NCBI GenBank assembly: GCA_016218825.1
Contig: JACRCV010000015.1
Coordinates: 93,925-157,924 of the forward strand
Length of the DNA stretch: 64,000 bases
Reading direction: 5' to 3'
From: Deltaproteobacteria bacterium
GTDB taxonomy: Bacteria; Myxococcota; XYA12-FULL-58-9
The translations under genes were made by a program, and so were the position numbers. Positions within the stretch are counted from its first letter, which is position 1. Each line of letters starts with the position of its first letter. This document shows, piece after piece, positions 16,801 through 25,750 of this stretch. The notes beneath the pieces were generated by a model, which saw only the letters and a program-made list of their open reading frames with translations, ran no database searches and was not told where the DNA came from.

Positions 16801-17862
16801 CTAGATCGATTTTGCCGCGGCGCGATCGCGGCGCGAACGTTCCTGGAACGTGCTCGCGAGCATGCCGCAGGCGGCGTGCTTCGTCTGTCCGCCCGAGTAG
16901 CGTCGCACCACCGGAAAGCCGAGCTTGGTGAGCGCGTCCAAGAACGCCTGCCGTTCGGTCTCGGCGGCGCGCGCGTAGACGCCCGGGGCGCGCGCGGTCT
17001 CGTTGAGGTCGATGAGGTTGATGCGCAGGCGCAGGTGCCCGAAGAGCGCGCGGAGCGCCGCGACTTCGTCGGGCCCGGTGTTGACGCCGCGGAGCAGCAC
17101 CCAGGCGACGGTGACGCGGTTGTTGCACGCCTCCTGGTAGGCCTCGAGCGCCGTGACCAGCTCCGCGAGCGGGTAGCGGCCGGCGATCGGCAGCAGCGTC
17201 CGCCGCTTGTCGGGGATCGCCGAGGTCAGCGACACGATCAGGCGGTGCGGGCGGCCCTCGGCGGCGAAGCGCCGGATCTGCGGCACCAGGCCGACGGTGG
17301 AGATGCTGATCATCCGGGCGTCGATGCGGCCGCCGCAGGGATGCGACAGGACCGCCGCGGCCCGCATCACCTGGTCGTAGTTCGCGAGCGGCTCCCCCTG
17401 GCCCATGAACACCGCGCCCTTCACCCGCCCGTCGGTCTCGTCGCGGATGGCGGCAAAGGCCAACGCGATCTCGGCGGCGCTCAGGTTGCGCTGCAGGCCG
17501 AGGCCGGCGGTGGCGCAGAAGGCGCACCGCATCGCGCAGCCGACCTGCGACGACAGACAGACCGTGAAGTGTCCAGGGCGATGGAGCGGGATGCGCACTG
17601 CCTCGGAGAGCGCGCCGTCGGCGTGGCGAAACAGGTACTTCACGAAGCCGTCGGCCGGATCGGTGGCGCGCTCGAGGACCTCGAGGCGGGCGAGATCGAA
17701 GAGCCGCGCGACCTCGGCCTTGAGCGCTTTGCCGAGCGGTCGCTTCTTGGCGTCGCGGCGTGCCATCGGCGAGAGGTAGTGGGCGAGGACGCGCCGCGCC
17801 TCGTCGGCGCGAACCGCGACGCCGTGTGCCTGCAGCTGGGCCGCGACCTCCTCGGGCAACAA
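16801..17862 (-). CDS. RlmN/Cfr-family radical SAM methyltransferase-like enzyme
   Basis: About 353 residues when started at TTG 17862. No ATG or GTG lies between the upstream gene's stop and the conserved region, so the start is uncertain by some 20 residues. The N-terminal helical domain is LLPEEVAAQLQAHGVAVRADEA. The radical SAM cluster motif is CAMRCAFC (Cys109, Cys113, Cys116). KGAVFMGQGEPLANYDQV is the GEP SAM-binding motif. ISISTVGLVPQIRRFA, INLIDLNE and the C-terminal GGQTKHAACGML with the conserved second active-site Cys follow. In E. coli RlmN methylates A2503 of 23S rRNA and A37 of some tRNAs. This copy is diverged and myxobacteria often have paralogues, so exact substrate is left open. 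Confidence 0.82.
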   Translation of the reverse strand: MLPEEVAAQLQAHGVAVRADEARRVLAHYLSPMARRDAKKRPLGKALKAEVARLFDLARLEVLERATDPADGFVKYLFRHADGALSEAVRIPLHRPGHFTVCLSSQVGCAMRCAFCATAGLGLQRNLSAAEIALAFAAIRDETDGRVKGAVFMGQGEPLANYDQVMRAAAVLSHPCGGRIDARMISISTVGLVPQIRRFAAEGRPHRLIVSLTSAIPDKRRTLLPIAGRYPLAELVTALEAYQEACNNRVTVAWVLLRGVNTGPDEVAALRALFGHLRLRINLIDLNETARAPGVYARAAETERQAFLDALTKLGFPVVRRYSGGQTKHAACGMLASTFQERSRRDRAAAKSI

Positions 17863-17936
17863 GCCCGCGAGGTGCGGGCGCGACGTCGACCTGCAGGGGT
17901 CGGCCGACCCCGTCAGGCCGAGGCTTGCCGTTGGGC

Positions 17937-18647
17937 TCAGAGGGCGCCCGTGGCCTTCGTCGGCTCGACGAAGAAGGTGGCGACGACGATCAGGCGGAGC
18001 TTGGCGGCGCCACGCGGCAGGTTGGGGTTCGCCGCGGTGTCGATGCCGATCTCGCCGGCGGCGCGCACCGCGAGCTCTTTGAATTCGTCCGCGAGCTGGG
18101 TGTTGAAGAAGGTCTCGCCGCCCGGGATCCACTCGAACTCGATGTCCTCGATGGCGCCCGGCTCGGCGCCGGGGAGCTTGCCGACGCTATACCACGCCTG
18201 GCGGTCGGCAGGGTCGGCGGTCGGGTCGTCGGCCACCTGCAGCGTGAGCGCCGGGATCGCGACCGAGAGCGTGCTCTGCTCGACGCGCAACACCAGGCGG
18301 TTGATCTCGATGCGGCGCACGATCTGACCGGCCTTGTTGATCTCCTGGTACTTGTCGTAGTCGGGGGAGTCCTCGGCCGGCGTTAGGTCGACGGGCACCG
18401 GGTCGGTCTTCAGCGGCAGGGTGTACTTGATCGGCGGCAACGCCTCCGGCCAGATCTCGGGCAGCGCGCCGCCACCCGGCAGCAGGCCGCTCGCGGCGAG
18501 CGCCGTCGACATCGTGCCGAGCGCCTGATCGAGGCCGAAGTCGAAGCTGAACTCGTCGATGCGGACCTCGATCGGCACGCCGCCGCCACAGGCGGGGGCG
18601 AAGAGAGCGAGAAGGGCAGCGGTCGTGAGCGCGCGCGTGGTCATCAT
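17937..18647 (-). CDS. Putative lipoprotein
   Basis: 236 residues. Signal MMTTRALTTAALLALFAPAC with Cys20 as probable lipid site, then GGGVPIEVRIDEFSFDFGLD. The body is mostly beta-type (RRIEINRLVLRVEQSTLSVAIPALTLQV, IEDIEFEWIPGG), ending LRLIVVATFFVEPTKATGAL, consistent with a soluble periplasmic or surface domain. Preceded by AGGAGG and only 6 bp after the hydrolase lipoprotein. It forms an operon with that gene and the outer-membrane protein at 21176. No family recognised; a role as partner of the outer-membrane protein is inference. Confidence 0.8.
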   Translation of the reverse strand: MMTTRALTTAALLALFAPACGGGVPIEVRIDEFSFDFGLDQALGTMSTALAASGLLPGGGALPEIWPEALPPIKYTLPLKTDPVPVDLTPAEDSPDYDKYQEINKAGQIVRRIEINRLVLRVEQSTLSVAIPALTLQVADDPTADPADRQAWYSVGKLPGAEPGAIEDIEFEWIPGGETFFNTQLADEFKELAVRAAGEIGIDTAANPNLPRGAAKLRLIVVATFFVEPTKATGAL

Positions 18648-18653
18648 GGCCTC

Positions 18654-21179
18654 CTAGCGGCTGATCTCGGGCGAGCCGTTGTTCGCCGTCTCGAAGAAAT
18701 GAGTGCGGGTGGCCTTGGCCGCGGGCACATCGAACATCACGTAGTGGCCGTCGTCCGCGCCGCTCGGCGTGAACTGGGTCACACCGGCGACGACGCCGCC
18801 CTGAGCGTTGCCGGCGTTCAGCGGTGATGCCACCACCCGGACGTCGGCGACGGCGACCTCGGGCTGACTGTTGATGGCGACAATCGGCGTGCCGGCGGCG
18901 CGCATCATCGCCTCGTGGGTGACGTTCGGGGTGAGGGAGTCGTCGATGCCGGAGATGTGCAGGTAGGGCAGCGGGCCGCGCTCGGCGTGGGTGTGGATAA
19001 GGAGCGGCGCGTAGCTGATGGCGTCGGCGGGCGAGAACAGCATCGCGATGATCCCCATCATCGGGTGGATCCGACCGAGGGTCTGATCGGCGAACACCGC
19101 CGAGGCCGCGAGTGAGATGTCGGCCGGGTTCTTCTTGTTCAGGATCGAGAGCGCCAGGTCGGCGCCGGCGCCCGAGAGCACCGCCGCCTTGAGCGCGGTC
19201 TCGGCGGTGAGGTACGCGGGGGCGATCACCGTGCCCTGCGAGTGACCGAGGAAGTAGATCTTGTTCGGGTTGAAGTAGACGTTGGCGCTGCCGGGCACGA
19301 GATGAGTGCCGTCGCCGGTGGCTGCGAGGAGCCGGGTCAGGAAGAACAGGTCGGCGCTCCCCTGCAGGATGTTGTCGCGCGACGCCTTCGGGTTCAGGAG
19401 GTTGAAGAACAGGTGGCCGGGGTCGGCGTCGAAGACCAGCGGCGTGGTCGCGGACGCCGCTGCCATCGCCTGGAGCTCGGTCGCGGTCGGGAAGGTCGGC
19501 CAGGCGCGAATGCCGTGCATCACGTTGTCGATGCCGATGACCGCGAAGCCCTTGGCGACGAGCTCGGCGGCCAGCCCCTCGTCGATCGCCGAGCGATACG
19601 AGCCGCCGGTGCCGTGGGCGTAGATGATGACCGGGTAGCCGCCGCTTTGCGGCGCCGCGGTCGGCGTCGCCAGCGCGAAGCACATGCTCTCGTTGCGCTG
19701 CTTTTGCGGTAGGCCCTGGCCGTCGTAGGAGAACGCGCCGCCGGCGCTCGGCCTGACGTACGGTCGGGTGCCGGCCTGGAACACCGGGCCCTGGTAGGTG
19801 CCCTGGAAGTGGCGGAAGCCGGCGTCGGCGGCGGTGCAGCCGCGCTTGTCCTCGGCCCCCGACAGGCCGTCCTCGCACGCTGACACCACCCCGGTGTCGC
19901 AGAGCACGACGTCGTTGTCGAAGGTGGGAGCCGGCGTGAGCGCGGCCACCGCCTGGCGGAGCTTGGCGGCCACCGTGGTGGGGGTCGCGGTGGTGAACAC
20001 CGTGGCGGCGGCGATGGTCGAGGCGTCGATGCCCTTGGCGCTCACCCACGCGAACAGCGGCTGCATCGCGGCCTCGGTCTTGGTGCCGCTCATGATCGCC
20101 TCGAAGTCGAGGTCGCGGATCGGGGCCCCGCCGCGCAGGTCCTTGACGCCGGTGGTGACGATCGCCGCGTAGGTGGTGGCGGGGGTGAGCGGCTCGCCGT
20201 CCTTGGGGGCGAGACCGAGCCAGTTCTGGCAGATGTACATTCCGCCGTCGCGACCGCTCGTGAGCTGCACCGGGACGTGCTTGCCGTAGTCGGCGCTCGC
20301 GGCGTCGACGTTCACGAGATACACCGTGGCGCTGCCGCCGTCGGCACAGTAGACCGGCGCCGCGGGGTCGGTGGCGGTCGGCAGCACGCCGCCGGCGTCG
20401 ACACAGAGGCTCTTCTCGTCGACCACGTCGGCGAAGGTGAAGAAGATCGGCTGGTTCAGCGCAAAGCCCGGGGCGTCGGTCTCGACGGCGCCGAAGTAGG
20501 TCGCGGTCACGTCGATGCCCAACACCTGGCCCGGGGACGAGTGGCCGGCGAGCGTCACGTGGCCGTCCTTCACCCGGAGGTCGCTCGGGAACGGCAGGCG
20601 ATAGAACTCGTAGTCGGCCGGGGGCGTGCCCGCGGGCGGCAGCTCCCAATAGACGCGGAACGCGCCGGCCTCGCTGTTGCTGCGGGAACAGTTGGCGCCG
20701 GTGATGAACGGCAAGCGCTGGCAGGTGTTGTCGAAGCCGCAGACGTAGGGCCGCTGGCAGTCGAGGATGGTCTCGCAGGCGGCGCCGAGATCGAGGGTGC
20801 CGGGGCCGCCGGCGGCCGAGCAGACGCCGGTCTGACCGTTGCACACCAGCGGTTCGGCGCACTGCAGGGTCAGGGCGCAGCTGTCGCCGGCCGCGAGCAA
20901 GGGGCTCGTGGTGCACACGTCCTGCCGGCCGCAGAAGAGATCCGGCGCGCAGTCGGCGTCGGATCCACAGGGGTCGCCGCGCTGCGGCCCGGTCGTGAGC
21001 GGCGGCAGCTCGGTGCACACCGAGGACACGCAGTCGAGCCCGGCCTTGCAGTCCGAGACCTGTTTGCAGGCCTCGCCCTTGGCGCGCATGCCGATGTCGG
21101 CCGGGGTCGCCGCGGTGCAGGCGACGGTGCAAAGGAAGAGGGGGAAGGTCGCGGCGCGGGTGATGGTGGCGGCGCTCAT
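18654..21179 (-). CDS. Cys-rich lipoprotein with alpha/beta-hydrolase domain
   Basis: 841 residues from ATG 21179, coupled by ATGA to the stop of the outer-membrane protein. Signal with lipid Cys (FPLFLCTVAC). Residues about 30-150 hold several Cys-rich units of the CxxxSDCxxGLxCxxxxC kind (CKQVSDCKAGLDCVSSVC, CGSDADCAPDLFC). These are frequent in myxobacterial surface proteins. The C-terminal half is an esterase/lipase: PVIIYAHGTGGSYRS (oxyanion region), nucleophile in GHSQGTV, Asp in SGIDDSLTP and His in DGHYVMF. In overall plan (exported, long N-terminal part then hydrolase) it resembles surface lipases such as VolA. The substrate is unknown. Confidence 0.82.
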   Translation of the reverse strand: MSAATITRAATFPLFLCTVACTAATPADIGMRAKGEACKQVSDCKAGLDCVSSVCTELPPLTTGPQRGDPCGSDADCAPDLFCGRQDVCTTSPLLAAGDSCALTLQCAEPLVCNGQTGVCSAAGGPGTLDLGAACETILDCQRPYVCGFDNTCQRLPFITGANCSRSNSEAGAFRVYWELPPAGTPPADYEFYRLPFPSDLRVKDGHVTLAGHSSPGQVLGIDVTATYFGAVETDAPGFALNQPIFFTFADVVDEKSLCVDAGGVLPTATDPAAPVYCADGGSATVYLVNVDAASADYGKHVPVQLTSGRDGGMYICQNWLGLAPKDGEPLTPATTYAAIVTTGVKDLRGGAPIRDLDFEAIMSGTKTEAAMQPLFAWVSAKGIDASTIAAATVFTTATPTTVAAKLRQAVAALTPAPTFDNDVVLCDTGVVSACEDGLSGAEDKRGCTAADAGFRHFQGTYQGPVFQAGTRPYVRPSAGGAFSYDGQGLPQKQRNESMCFALATPTAAPQSGGYPVIIYAHGTGGSYRSAIDEGLAAELVAKGFAVIGIDNVMHGIRAWPTFPTATELQAMAAASATTPLVFDADPGHLFFNLLNPKASRDNILQGSADLFFLTRLLAATGDGTHLVPGSANVYFNPNKIYFLGHSQGTVIAPAYLTAETALKAAVLSGAGADLALSILNKKNPADISLAASAVFADQTLGRIHPMMGIIAMLFSPADAISYAPLLIHTHAERGPLPYLHISGIDDSLTPNVTHEAMMRAAGTPIVAINSQPEVAVADVRVVASPLNAGNAQGGVVAGVTQFTPSGADDGHYVMFDVPAAKATRTHFFETANNGSPEISR

Positions 21180-23260
21180 TTGTCGTCCTCCTCGCGGCGG
21201 GTCAGGTCGTCGCTGCTCTCGAACTCCCAACCGAGCTCGATCTCCAAGAACAGGGTCTGCACGTTCTCGAACAGGCGCGCCTCCGGGAAGTAGGGCGACG
21301 GCCGGCCCTGGCCGTCGACGATTCGATCGTTCCCCAGGTGGTACTCGCTGCCCGGGCTCCTGACGGTGCGGAAGCTGCGCGAGTAGTGGGCGTTGACGAA
21401 CAGGATCGGCAGGATCTCGAGGCGGGCGCCGGTCAACACCACGGCGTTCTCGGCGGTGAGCACGTTGCCCTTGAACAAGGTCTTCGGGCTCGGCTCGTTG
21501 AGCTTCATGTAGGTGCCGAAGATCTGGAGGAAACCCAAGAACGGCGACTCGAGGTGGGCATAGAATTGGGTGTCGTCCGGGCCCTTGGAGTCCGACAACC
21601 CGAAGCCCAGCGCCAGCTGCTTGCCGCGGCGGCTGCCCTTGAACACGCCCCAGGACGCCTCGACGTTGTAGCCGGTGCGGCGGCCGAGCTCCCGGCGCGC
21701 GAAGCCGTTCTCGGCGTCGCCGAACACCGCCTGGTACTTGGTCGGCGTGACCTGGTAGGGGTTGTCCGTCAGCGCGTACGAGTACTTTTGGATCTCGTAG
21801 AGGCTGTCGAAGTAGCTCGGCAGGAAGCCGTCCTCGAAGCTGCGCAGCTCCGCCTGGATGCGAAAGGCGTTGATGTAGGTGGTGCCGAGGTTCAGCCTCG
21901 CGAGCACCCCCCCGGAGGCGCCGCTGCCGCCGCCGGGGTTCAAGAACTTGTCCCAGGTGCCGAAGAGCTTGATGTCGGCGTTGCGCTCGTCCTTGTAGAT
22001 CTTCATCTCCACCGAGGCGCCGGCGGCGTGCACCTTGGTCTTGGTGACGTCGAAGCGGCCGGTGTCGGGGTTGGAGCGCGCGAAGGTGCGATCGAGGTTC
22101 TGGCCGGTGTACGGGTCGAAGCCGGCGCGGCTGCCGCTGCCCGGCACGCACTCGGCGGCGTTGTCCTTGTTGGTACGGGTCCGCACGCAGCGCGGCGCGG
22201 CGAAGTCGGCGACGTACTCGGCGCCGAGCGACAGGCTGTCGGCGAGGATGTTGTCGGTGAACAGCGACAACGGCTTTGCGAAGACCAGGCCGCCGATGAC
22301 CCGGTTGACGGTGGTGATGTCGTTGGCCTGGAACTGAAAGCCGCCGTACTTGTTGTAGGCGTCGAAGATCATTCCGGTCATCGAGCGGTCGACGTCGATG
22401 TTGCCTTGGTACTTGTTCAAGAGCGTGCCGTAGCCGATGGTCGCCGGCCGCAGGCTGTTGATCGTGAAGTAGAGGTTGTCTTCTTTGCGGCCGATGGTGA
22501 AGAAGCGCAGCACCCGGGGGTAGTCCGGGACCTCGTTCCAGTCCTCGCGGCGGATGCGCATGCCGCCGAAGTTGAAGCTGCCGCCCTCCACCGCGAGCAG
22601 GTTCAACGGCGCGCCGAGCGAGATCGACACCGTCTTGCCGTAGTAGGCCATGCCCGGCGTGACGCTCAGGAAGAGGTCGTTGCCGAGGATGTAGGGGCCG
22701 GCGGCGATGCCGACGTGGTCAAAGCGCGACAACAGGCGGCGGGTGCCGACGTAGATCAGCTCGCCCTTGATGAACTCGGGCTCCCCCGACTCGGGCTTGG
22801 CCATCGTCGTCGTCGCCGCGGCGCCGCGATCGGTCGCTTCGGGCGCCAGCGTGGTCTCGGCCGCCGGCGTCGGCGCCGGGGTGCCTTCGCCGACCGGGGC
22901 GACGCGGATCTCGGTCGGCCCGGTCTCGGTCGCCGGCGCGGGGGTCGCGGTGTTGTCGTCGCCGGTCGCCGGCGTCGCTGCGTCGGTGGTCGGCGCCGGG
23001 GTGGCGGTCCTGGGCGCCGGCGGTGGCGGCGGGGCGGCCGGTGGCGTCGTTGGCGCGGCGACGGGCTTCGTGGGCGTCGTCGGCGGCACCGGGGGAGGCA
23101 GCGGCGGCGCTTCGGGGCTCGAAGGCTTGGCGGCCGGCGGCGGGGCCGCGGGGGGCGGTGGGGGCGGGGGCGGTGGGGGCTCCTGGGCGCCCAAGAGCTG
23201 TGGCAGCGCGGACAAACACGCGAGCACGCCGATCGCGACGAGACGAGCGTTGAGCCTCAT
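21176..23260 (-). CDS. Outer-membrane protein with long Pro-rich N-terminal region
   Basis: 694 residues from ATG 23260, preceded by AGGAGG. Signal MRLNARLVAIGVLACLSALPQLLGAQ, then about 170 residues rich in Pro, Ala and Thr (a run of ten Pro after the signal), probably a periplasmic or cell-wall-spanning arm. From EFIKGELIYVGTRRLL on, it alternates in amphipathic strands with many aromatic ends (FTIGRKEDNLYFTINSL, FQFQANDITTVNRVIGGLVF, ELGWEFESSDD), as expected for a barrel. It ends EDDK rather than with an aromatic residue, which is unusual for a BAM substrate. First gene of the operon with the hydrolase lipoprotein and the 236-residue lipoprotein. Function unknown; a transport or display role for its partners is inference. 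Confidence 0.8.
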   Translation of the reverse strand: MRLNARLVAIGVLACLSALPQLLGAQEPPPPPPPPPPAAPPPAAKPSSPEAPPLPPPVPPTTPTKPVAAPTTPPAAPPPPPAPRTATPAPTTDAATPATGDDNTATPAPATETGPTEIRVAPVGEGTPAPTPAAETTLAPEATDRGAAATTTMAKPESGEPEFIKGELIYVGTRRLLSRFDHVGIAAGPYILGNDLFLSVTPGMAYYGKTVSISLGAPLNLLAVEGGSFNFGGMRIRREDWNEVPDYPRVLRFFTIGRKEDNLYFTINSLRPATIGYGTLLNKYQGNIDVDRSMTGMIFDAYNKYGGFQFQANDITTVNRVIGGLVFAKPLSLFTDNILADSLSLGAEYVADFAAPRCVRTRTNKDNAAECVPGSGSRAGFDPYTGQNLDRTFARSNPDTGRFDVTKTKVHAAGASVEMKIYKDERNADIKLFGTWDKFLNPGGGSGASGGVLARLNLGTTYINAFRIQAELRSFEDGFLPSYFDSLYEIQKYSYALTDNPYQVTPTKYQAVFGDAENGFARRELGRRTGYNVEASWGVFKGSRRGKQLALGFGLSDSKGPDDTQFYAHLESPFLGFLQIFGTYMKLNEPSPKTLFKGNVLTAENAVVLTGARLEILPILFVNAHYSRSFRTVRSPGSEYHLGNDRIVDGQGRPSPYFPEARLFENVQTLFLEIELGWEFESSDDLTRREEDDK

Positions 23261-23410
23261 GACGCCTCCTAAGCGGGGCCCATATGTTGCAGCTTCTACG
23301 GGGAGTGGCAAGCGGCGGTGGTCAGCCGCCGTCGTCGAAGGCGCGGTCGAGGTCGGAGACGGACGCGCCGCCGCGAGCGCGGAGGTCCGCAACAGGCTCG
23401 TACGTCGCTG

Positions 23411-24550
23411 CTACGGTCGCGGCACGGCGACGCCCGCCTTCGCTGCGAACAGGTCGTAGGCCGGTCCGAGCTGGCGCATGAAGTAGAGCGGCAGCGCGCG
23501 GTGCAACACCCAGATCGGTTGCAGCAGCGCCTGGCCGAGCACCGGGATCGCCATGACCAGAAAGCCGCAGCAACAGGTCAAGAAACCACCGACCAGCACG
23601 ACGATCGCGATGCCGGCGGCGAGCAGCAGCTTCAAGACCAGGTAGAGGAGGCTCGCCCCGAGGTGCGCGAAGAGCAGGTGCAACGCCTCGCTGAGCGCCG
23701 GCCCGGCCGTCGACTGACGCAAGAGCTGCAGCGGCAGCACCAGATCGTAGAGCAAGAGGTCGGCGAGCACCGCGAGCACGAGCACGAGCGCGAGGCCGGC
23801 GGTGACGAGCCAGAACGGGCCCGAGGTGAACAGCTGCACCCAGGCGCCGGCGCCGGTGGCGGTGCGGTAGACCATCAGGCCGAGGGGGATCCCCAGGTCG
23901 AGGACGAATACCCAGGCCAACAGGATGTAGCCGAGCCGCCAGCGCCAGAACGAGTTCGCGAGCCGGGCGTGCCTCTGCCAGGGTTGTTCCACCTCGGCGC
24001 GGCCGGAGACCACGTTGTCGAGGTAGGCGAACGCGGCGCGGGCGCCGAGCCACTGGAAGAGGATGGTCAGGCCGATCCCGAGGAGCACCAGGACGCCGGC
24101 GATCGCCAGCACCAGCTCCAGGTTGGCCTTGACCCAGGTCTGTGCGGCCGCGAGGTCGTCGGCGAGCGAGTCGGTGGGCGAGGGCTGCGAGCCGTCGGGC
24201 GCGTCGTCGTCGGCGGCGGCGGCGTCTGGAAACGTCTCGTCGGCCGGGAGCGGCCGTTCGGCATCGAGCGCCGCGAGGAAGTTGCGACGCGACCCGGCCG
24301 GCTCGCCGGCGCGACTGTGCTCCTTCGAGTGGCCGCCGGGGTCGGAGAAGTCGCCGGGTACGCTGGGCACGCCGCAGCCGTTCTGCAGGCCCATGCCGGC
24401 GCACATCTGGCAGAAGCACAACAGGCCGAGTGCTACCCACCGATCCAGGCCGAAGGGCCGAAACAGCAGCGTCTTCATCCGCCCATAGGCCGGGCCGACG
24501 GCGTCGAAGGGGTTCAGGGATGGCACGCGTCCTGTGGCGGGGGTGGTCAT
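23411..24550 (-). CDS. Multi-pass membrane protein with Cys-rich termini
   Basis: 379 residues from ATG 24550, overlapping the stop of the upstream gene (ATGA). The N-terminus has NPFDAVGPAYGRMKTLLFRPF, then a hydrophobic Cys-containing stretch (VALGLLCFCQMCAGMG). A soluble acidic loop covers about 60-130. Four or five membrane segments follow (ANLELVLAIAGVLVLLGIG onward), including CCC in GGFLTCCCGFLVMAIP. The LPLYFMRQLGPAYDLF ending is typical of DUF7544-like bacterial membrane proteins that resemble glycerophosphodiester phosphodiesterase membrane domains. No enzyme motif. A hairpin (GGCGG/CCGCC, about 23315-23332) sits downstream as possible terminator. Confidence 0.75.
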   Translation of the reverse strand: MTTPATGRVPSLNPFDAVGPAYGRMKTLLFRPFGLDRWVALGLLCFCQMCAGMGLQNGCGVPSVPGDFSDPGGHSKEHSRAGEPAGSRRNFLAALDAERPLPADETFPDAAAADDDAPDGSQPSPTDSLADDLAAAQTWVKANLELVLAIAGVLVLLGIGLTILFQWLGARAAFAYLDNVVSGRAEVEQPWQRHARLANSFWRWRLGYILLAWVFVLDLGIPLGLMVYRTATGAGAWVQLFTSGPFWLVTAGLALVLVLAVLADLLLYDLVLPLQLLRQSTAGPALSEALHLLFAHLGASLLYLVLKLLLAAGIAIVVLVGGFLTCCCGFLVMAIPVLGQALLQPIWVLHRALPLYFMRQLGPAYDLFAAKAGVAVPRP

Positions 24551-25083
24551 GGAAGGATGTCCGGGTACAGGCGCCGGGCGCATTCGGGGCAGAGGCCGTG
24601 GCTGAACTCGGCCTCGGAGTGGTCGCGGACGTAGGACTCGATCTGGTTCCAGTAGCCCTTGTCGTCGCGGATCTTCTTGCACGCGGCGCAGATCGGCAAC
24701 ATGCCGGTCAACGTCCTGACGTTGGCGAGTGACTTCTCGAGGTCGGTGGACAGAGTCCGCATGCGGTCGTTGGCGAGCGACAGGTCGCGGTTCGCGGTCA
24801 GGAGCGCGGCGAACACCGGCCGGATCTTGTAAATCCCGGCGACCAGCAACACCGAGATCGCCAGGCCGACGATCTCGAACGCGGCGCTCTCGGTCGACAG
24901 CTGGTGGTCGCCCACGATCGCTGCGAGGGACTCGGCGCGGCGCACCGTCATAAGGACGAGGGCGGCGGCGACCAGCGACCAGGCCGCTCTCTTTCCGGTG
25001 AGCGGGATCAGACGCAGGGCCAACGTCGCGGCGGTGAGCTGAAAGGTCACCGCGAGCCCGACGACGATCAGGAGATGCGACAC
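24547..25083 (-). CDS. Membrane protein with C-terminal 'CxxCKKIRD...CPEC' zinc-ribbon-like domain
   Basis: 178 residues. Three hydrophobic segments (HLLIVVGLAVTFQLTAATLAL, AAWSLVAAALVLMTV, VGLAISVLLVAGIYKI) are followed by a short coiled linker (RMRTLSTDLEKSLANVRTLTGMLP). The last part has ICAACKKIRDDKGYWNQIE, FSHGLCPECARRLYPD. This Cys4 unit is well known at the C-terminal end of response regulators and PAS proteins, just after a coiled coil. Here it is attached directly to a small membrane module with no kinase or receiver domain. Probably a signalling output piece; partner unknown. It overlaps the next gene by 4 bp. Confidence 0.78.
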   Translation of the reverse strand: MSHLLIVVGLAVTFQLTAATLALRLIPLTGKRAAWSLVAAALVLMTVRRAESLAAIVGDHQLSTESAAFEIVGLAISVLLVAGIYKIRPVFAALLTANRDLSLANDRMRTLSTDLEKSLANVRTLTGMLPICAACKKIRDDKGYWNQIESYVRDHSEAEFSHGLCPECARRLYPDILP

Positions 25084-25197
25084 GCCCCACCGCCTTTGGC
25101 TCGGCCCCGGTGCCGCTATACCGCAGCCGCCGCGGCGGCGCCACCGGCCGCCGGCCGGCGCTGGTCTTTGGGCTCAAAGCGCGGTAGGCGACGGCGC

Positions 25198-25665
25198 ATG
25201 AAGCTCGATCAGCTCGATCTGTCGTCGTTCCCGGCGTTGCAGCGGCTGCGGGTCGCTGACGTGATGACCGCCAACCCGATCACCGTCCAGCACGACAGCC
25301 ACGTCTCGGACGCCGTCGAGCTGATGGACCGCCACCACATCCAGCACCTGCCGGTCGTCAAGGACGGCAAGCTCGCCGGGTTGATGAGCGAGCGCCACGT
25401 CCGGGATGCGATGCCGTCGATCCTCACGCTCAAAGACCCGGCGGCGCGCCGCAAGAGCCTGCAGCTGACGCGCGTCAACCAGATCTGGGTCGAGAACGTC
25501 GAGACCATCGGGCCCGAGGCGCCGCTCGTCGCCGCGATCCGCACGATGCGGCGGGTTCACGCCAGTAGCCTGCCGGTGGTGCAAGGCGGCGCGCTCGCGG
25601 GGATCATCACCGCCGGCGATCTGCTCAGCGTGCTCGAGGCCGTTCTCGCCCGGGCCGGCGGCTGA
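25198..25665 (+). CDS. Two-CBS-domain protein
   Basis: 155 residues. Two CBS motifs: the first about 18-70 (VADVMTANPITVQHDSHVSDAVELMDRHHIQHLPVVKDGKLAGLMSERHV), the second about 100-150 (VETIGPEAPLVAAIRTMRRVHASSLPVVQGGALAGIITAGDLL). Each has the G-x-[IL]-[ST]-x-x-D/H pattern that binds adenine nucleotides. No extra domain, so it is a stand-alone Bateman module. It would sense AMP/ATP or similar ligands and act on another protein. Divergent from the membrane-protein pair and convergent with the collagen-repeat lipoprotein. Confidence 0.9.
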   Translation: MKLDQLDLSSFPALQRLRVADVMTANPITVQHDSHVSDAVELMDRHHIQHLPVVKDGKLAGLMSERHVRDAMPSILTLKDPAARRKSLQLTRVNQIWVENVETIGPEAPLVAAIRTMRRVHASSLPVVQGGALAGIITAGDLLSVLEAVLARAGG

Positions 25666-25685
25666 CCGCGCACCTGGCAAACGAC

Positions 25686-25727
25686 CGCGCACCCACCAAG
25701 GACGGACAGCGCCCGAGAGGGTGCGCG
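25686..25727. terminator. Inverted repeat between convergent genes
   Basis: CGCGCACCC (25686-25694) pairs perfectly with GGGTGCGCG (25719-25727), loop 24 bases, between the CBS gene and the lipoprotein gene. A direct copy of ACCGCGCACC also lies at 25665-25674. Candidate terminator; no T-tract. Confidence 0.4.
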
Positions 25728-25750
25728 CATCGCGAGGCTGCGGGCTTTGC

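Noticed and set aside
18187..21132. Open frame of about 980 codons overlapping the hydrolase lipoprotein on the same strand in another frame
   Set aside because: The hydrolase frame has signal peptide, Cys repeats and catalytic motifs; this one is Arg-rich noise.
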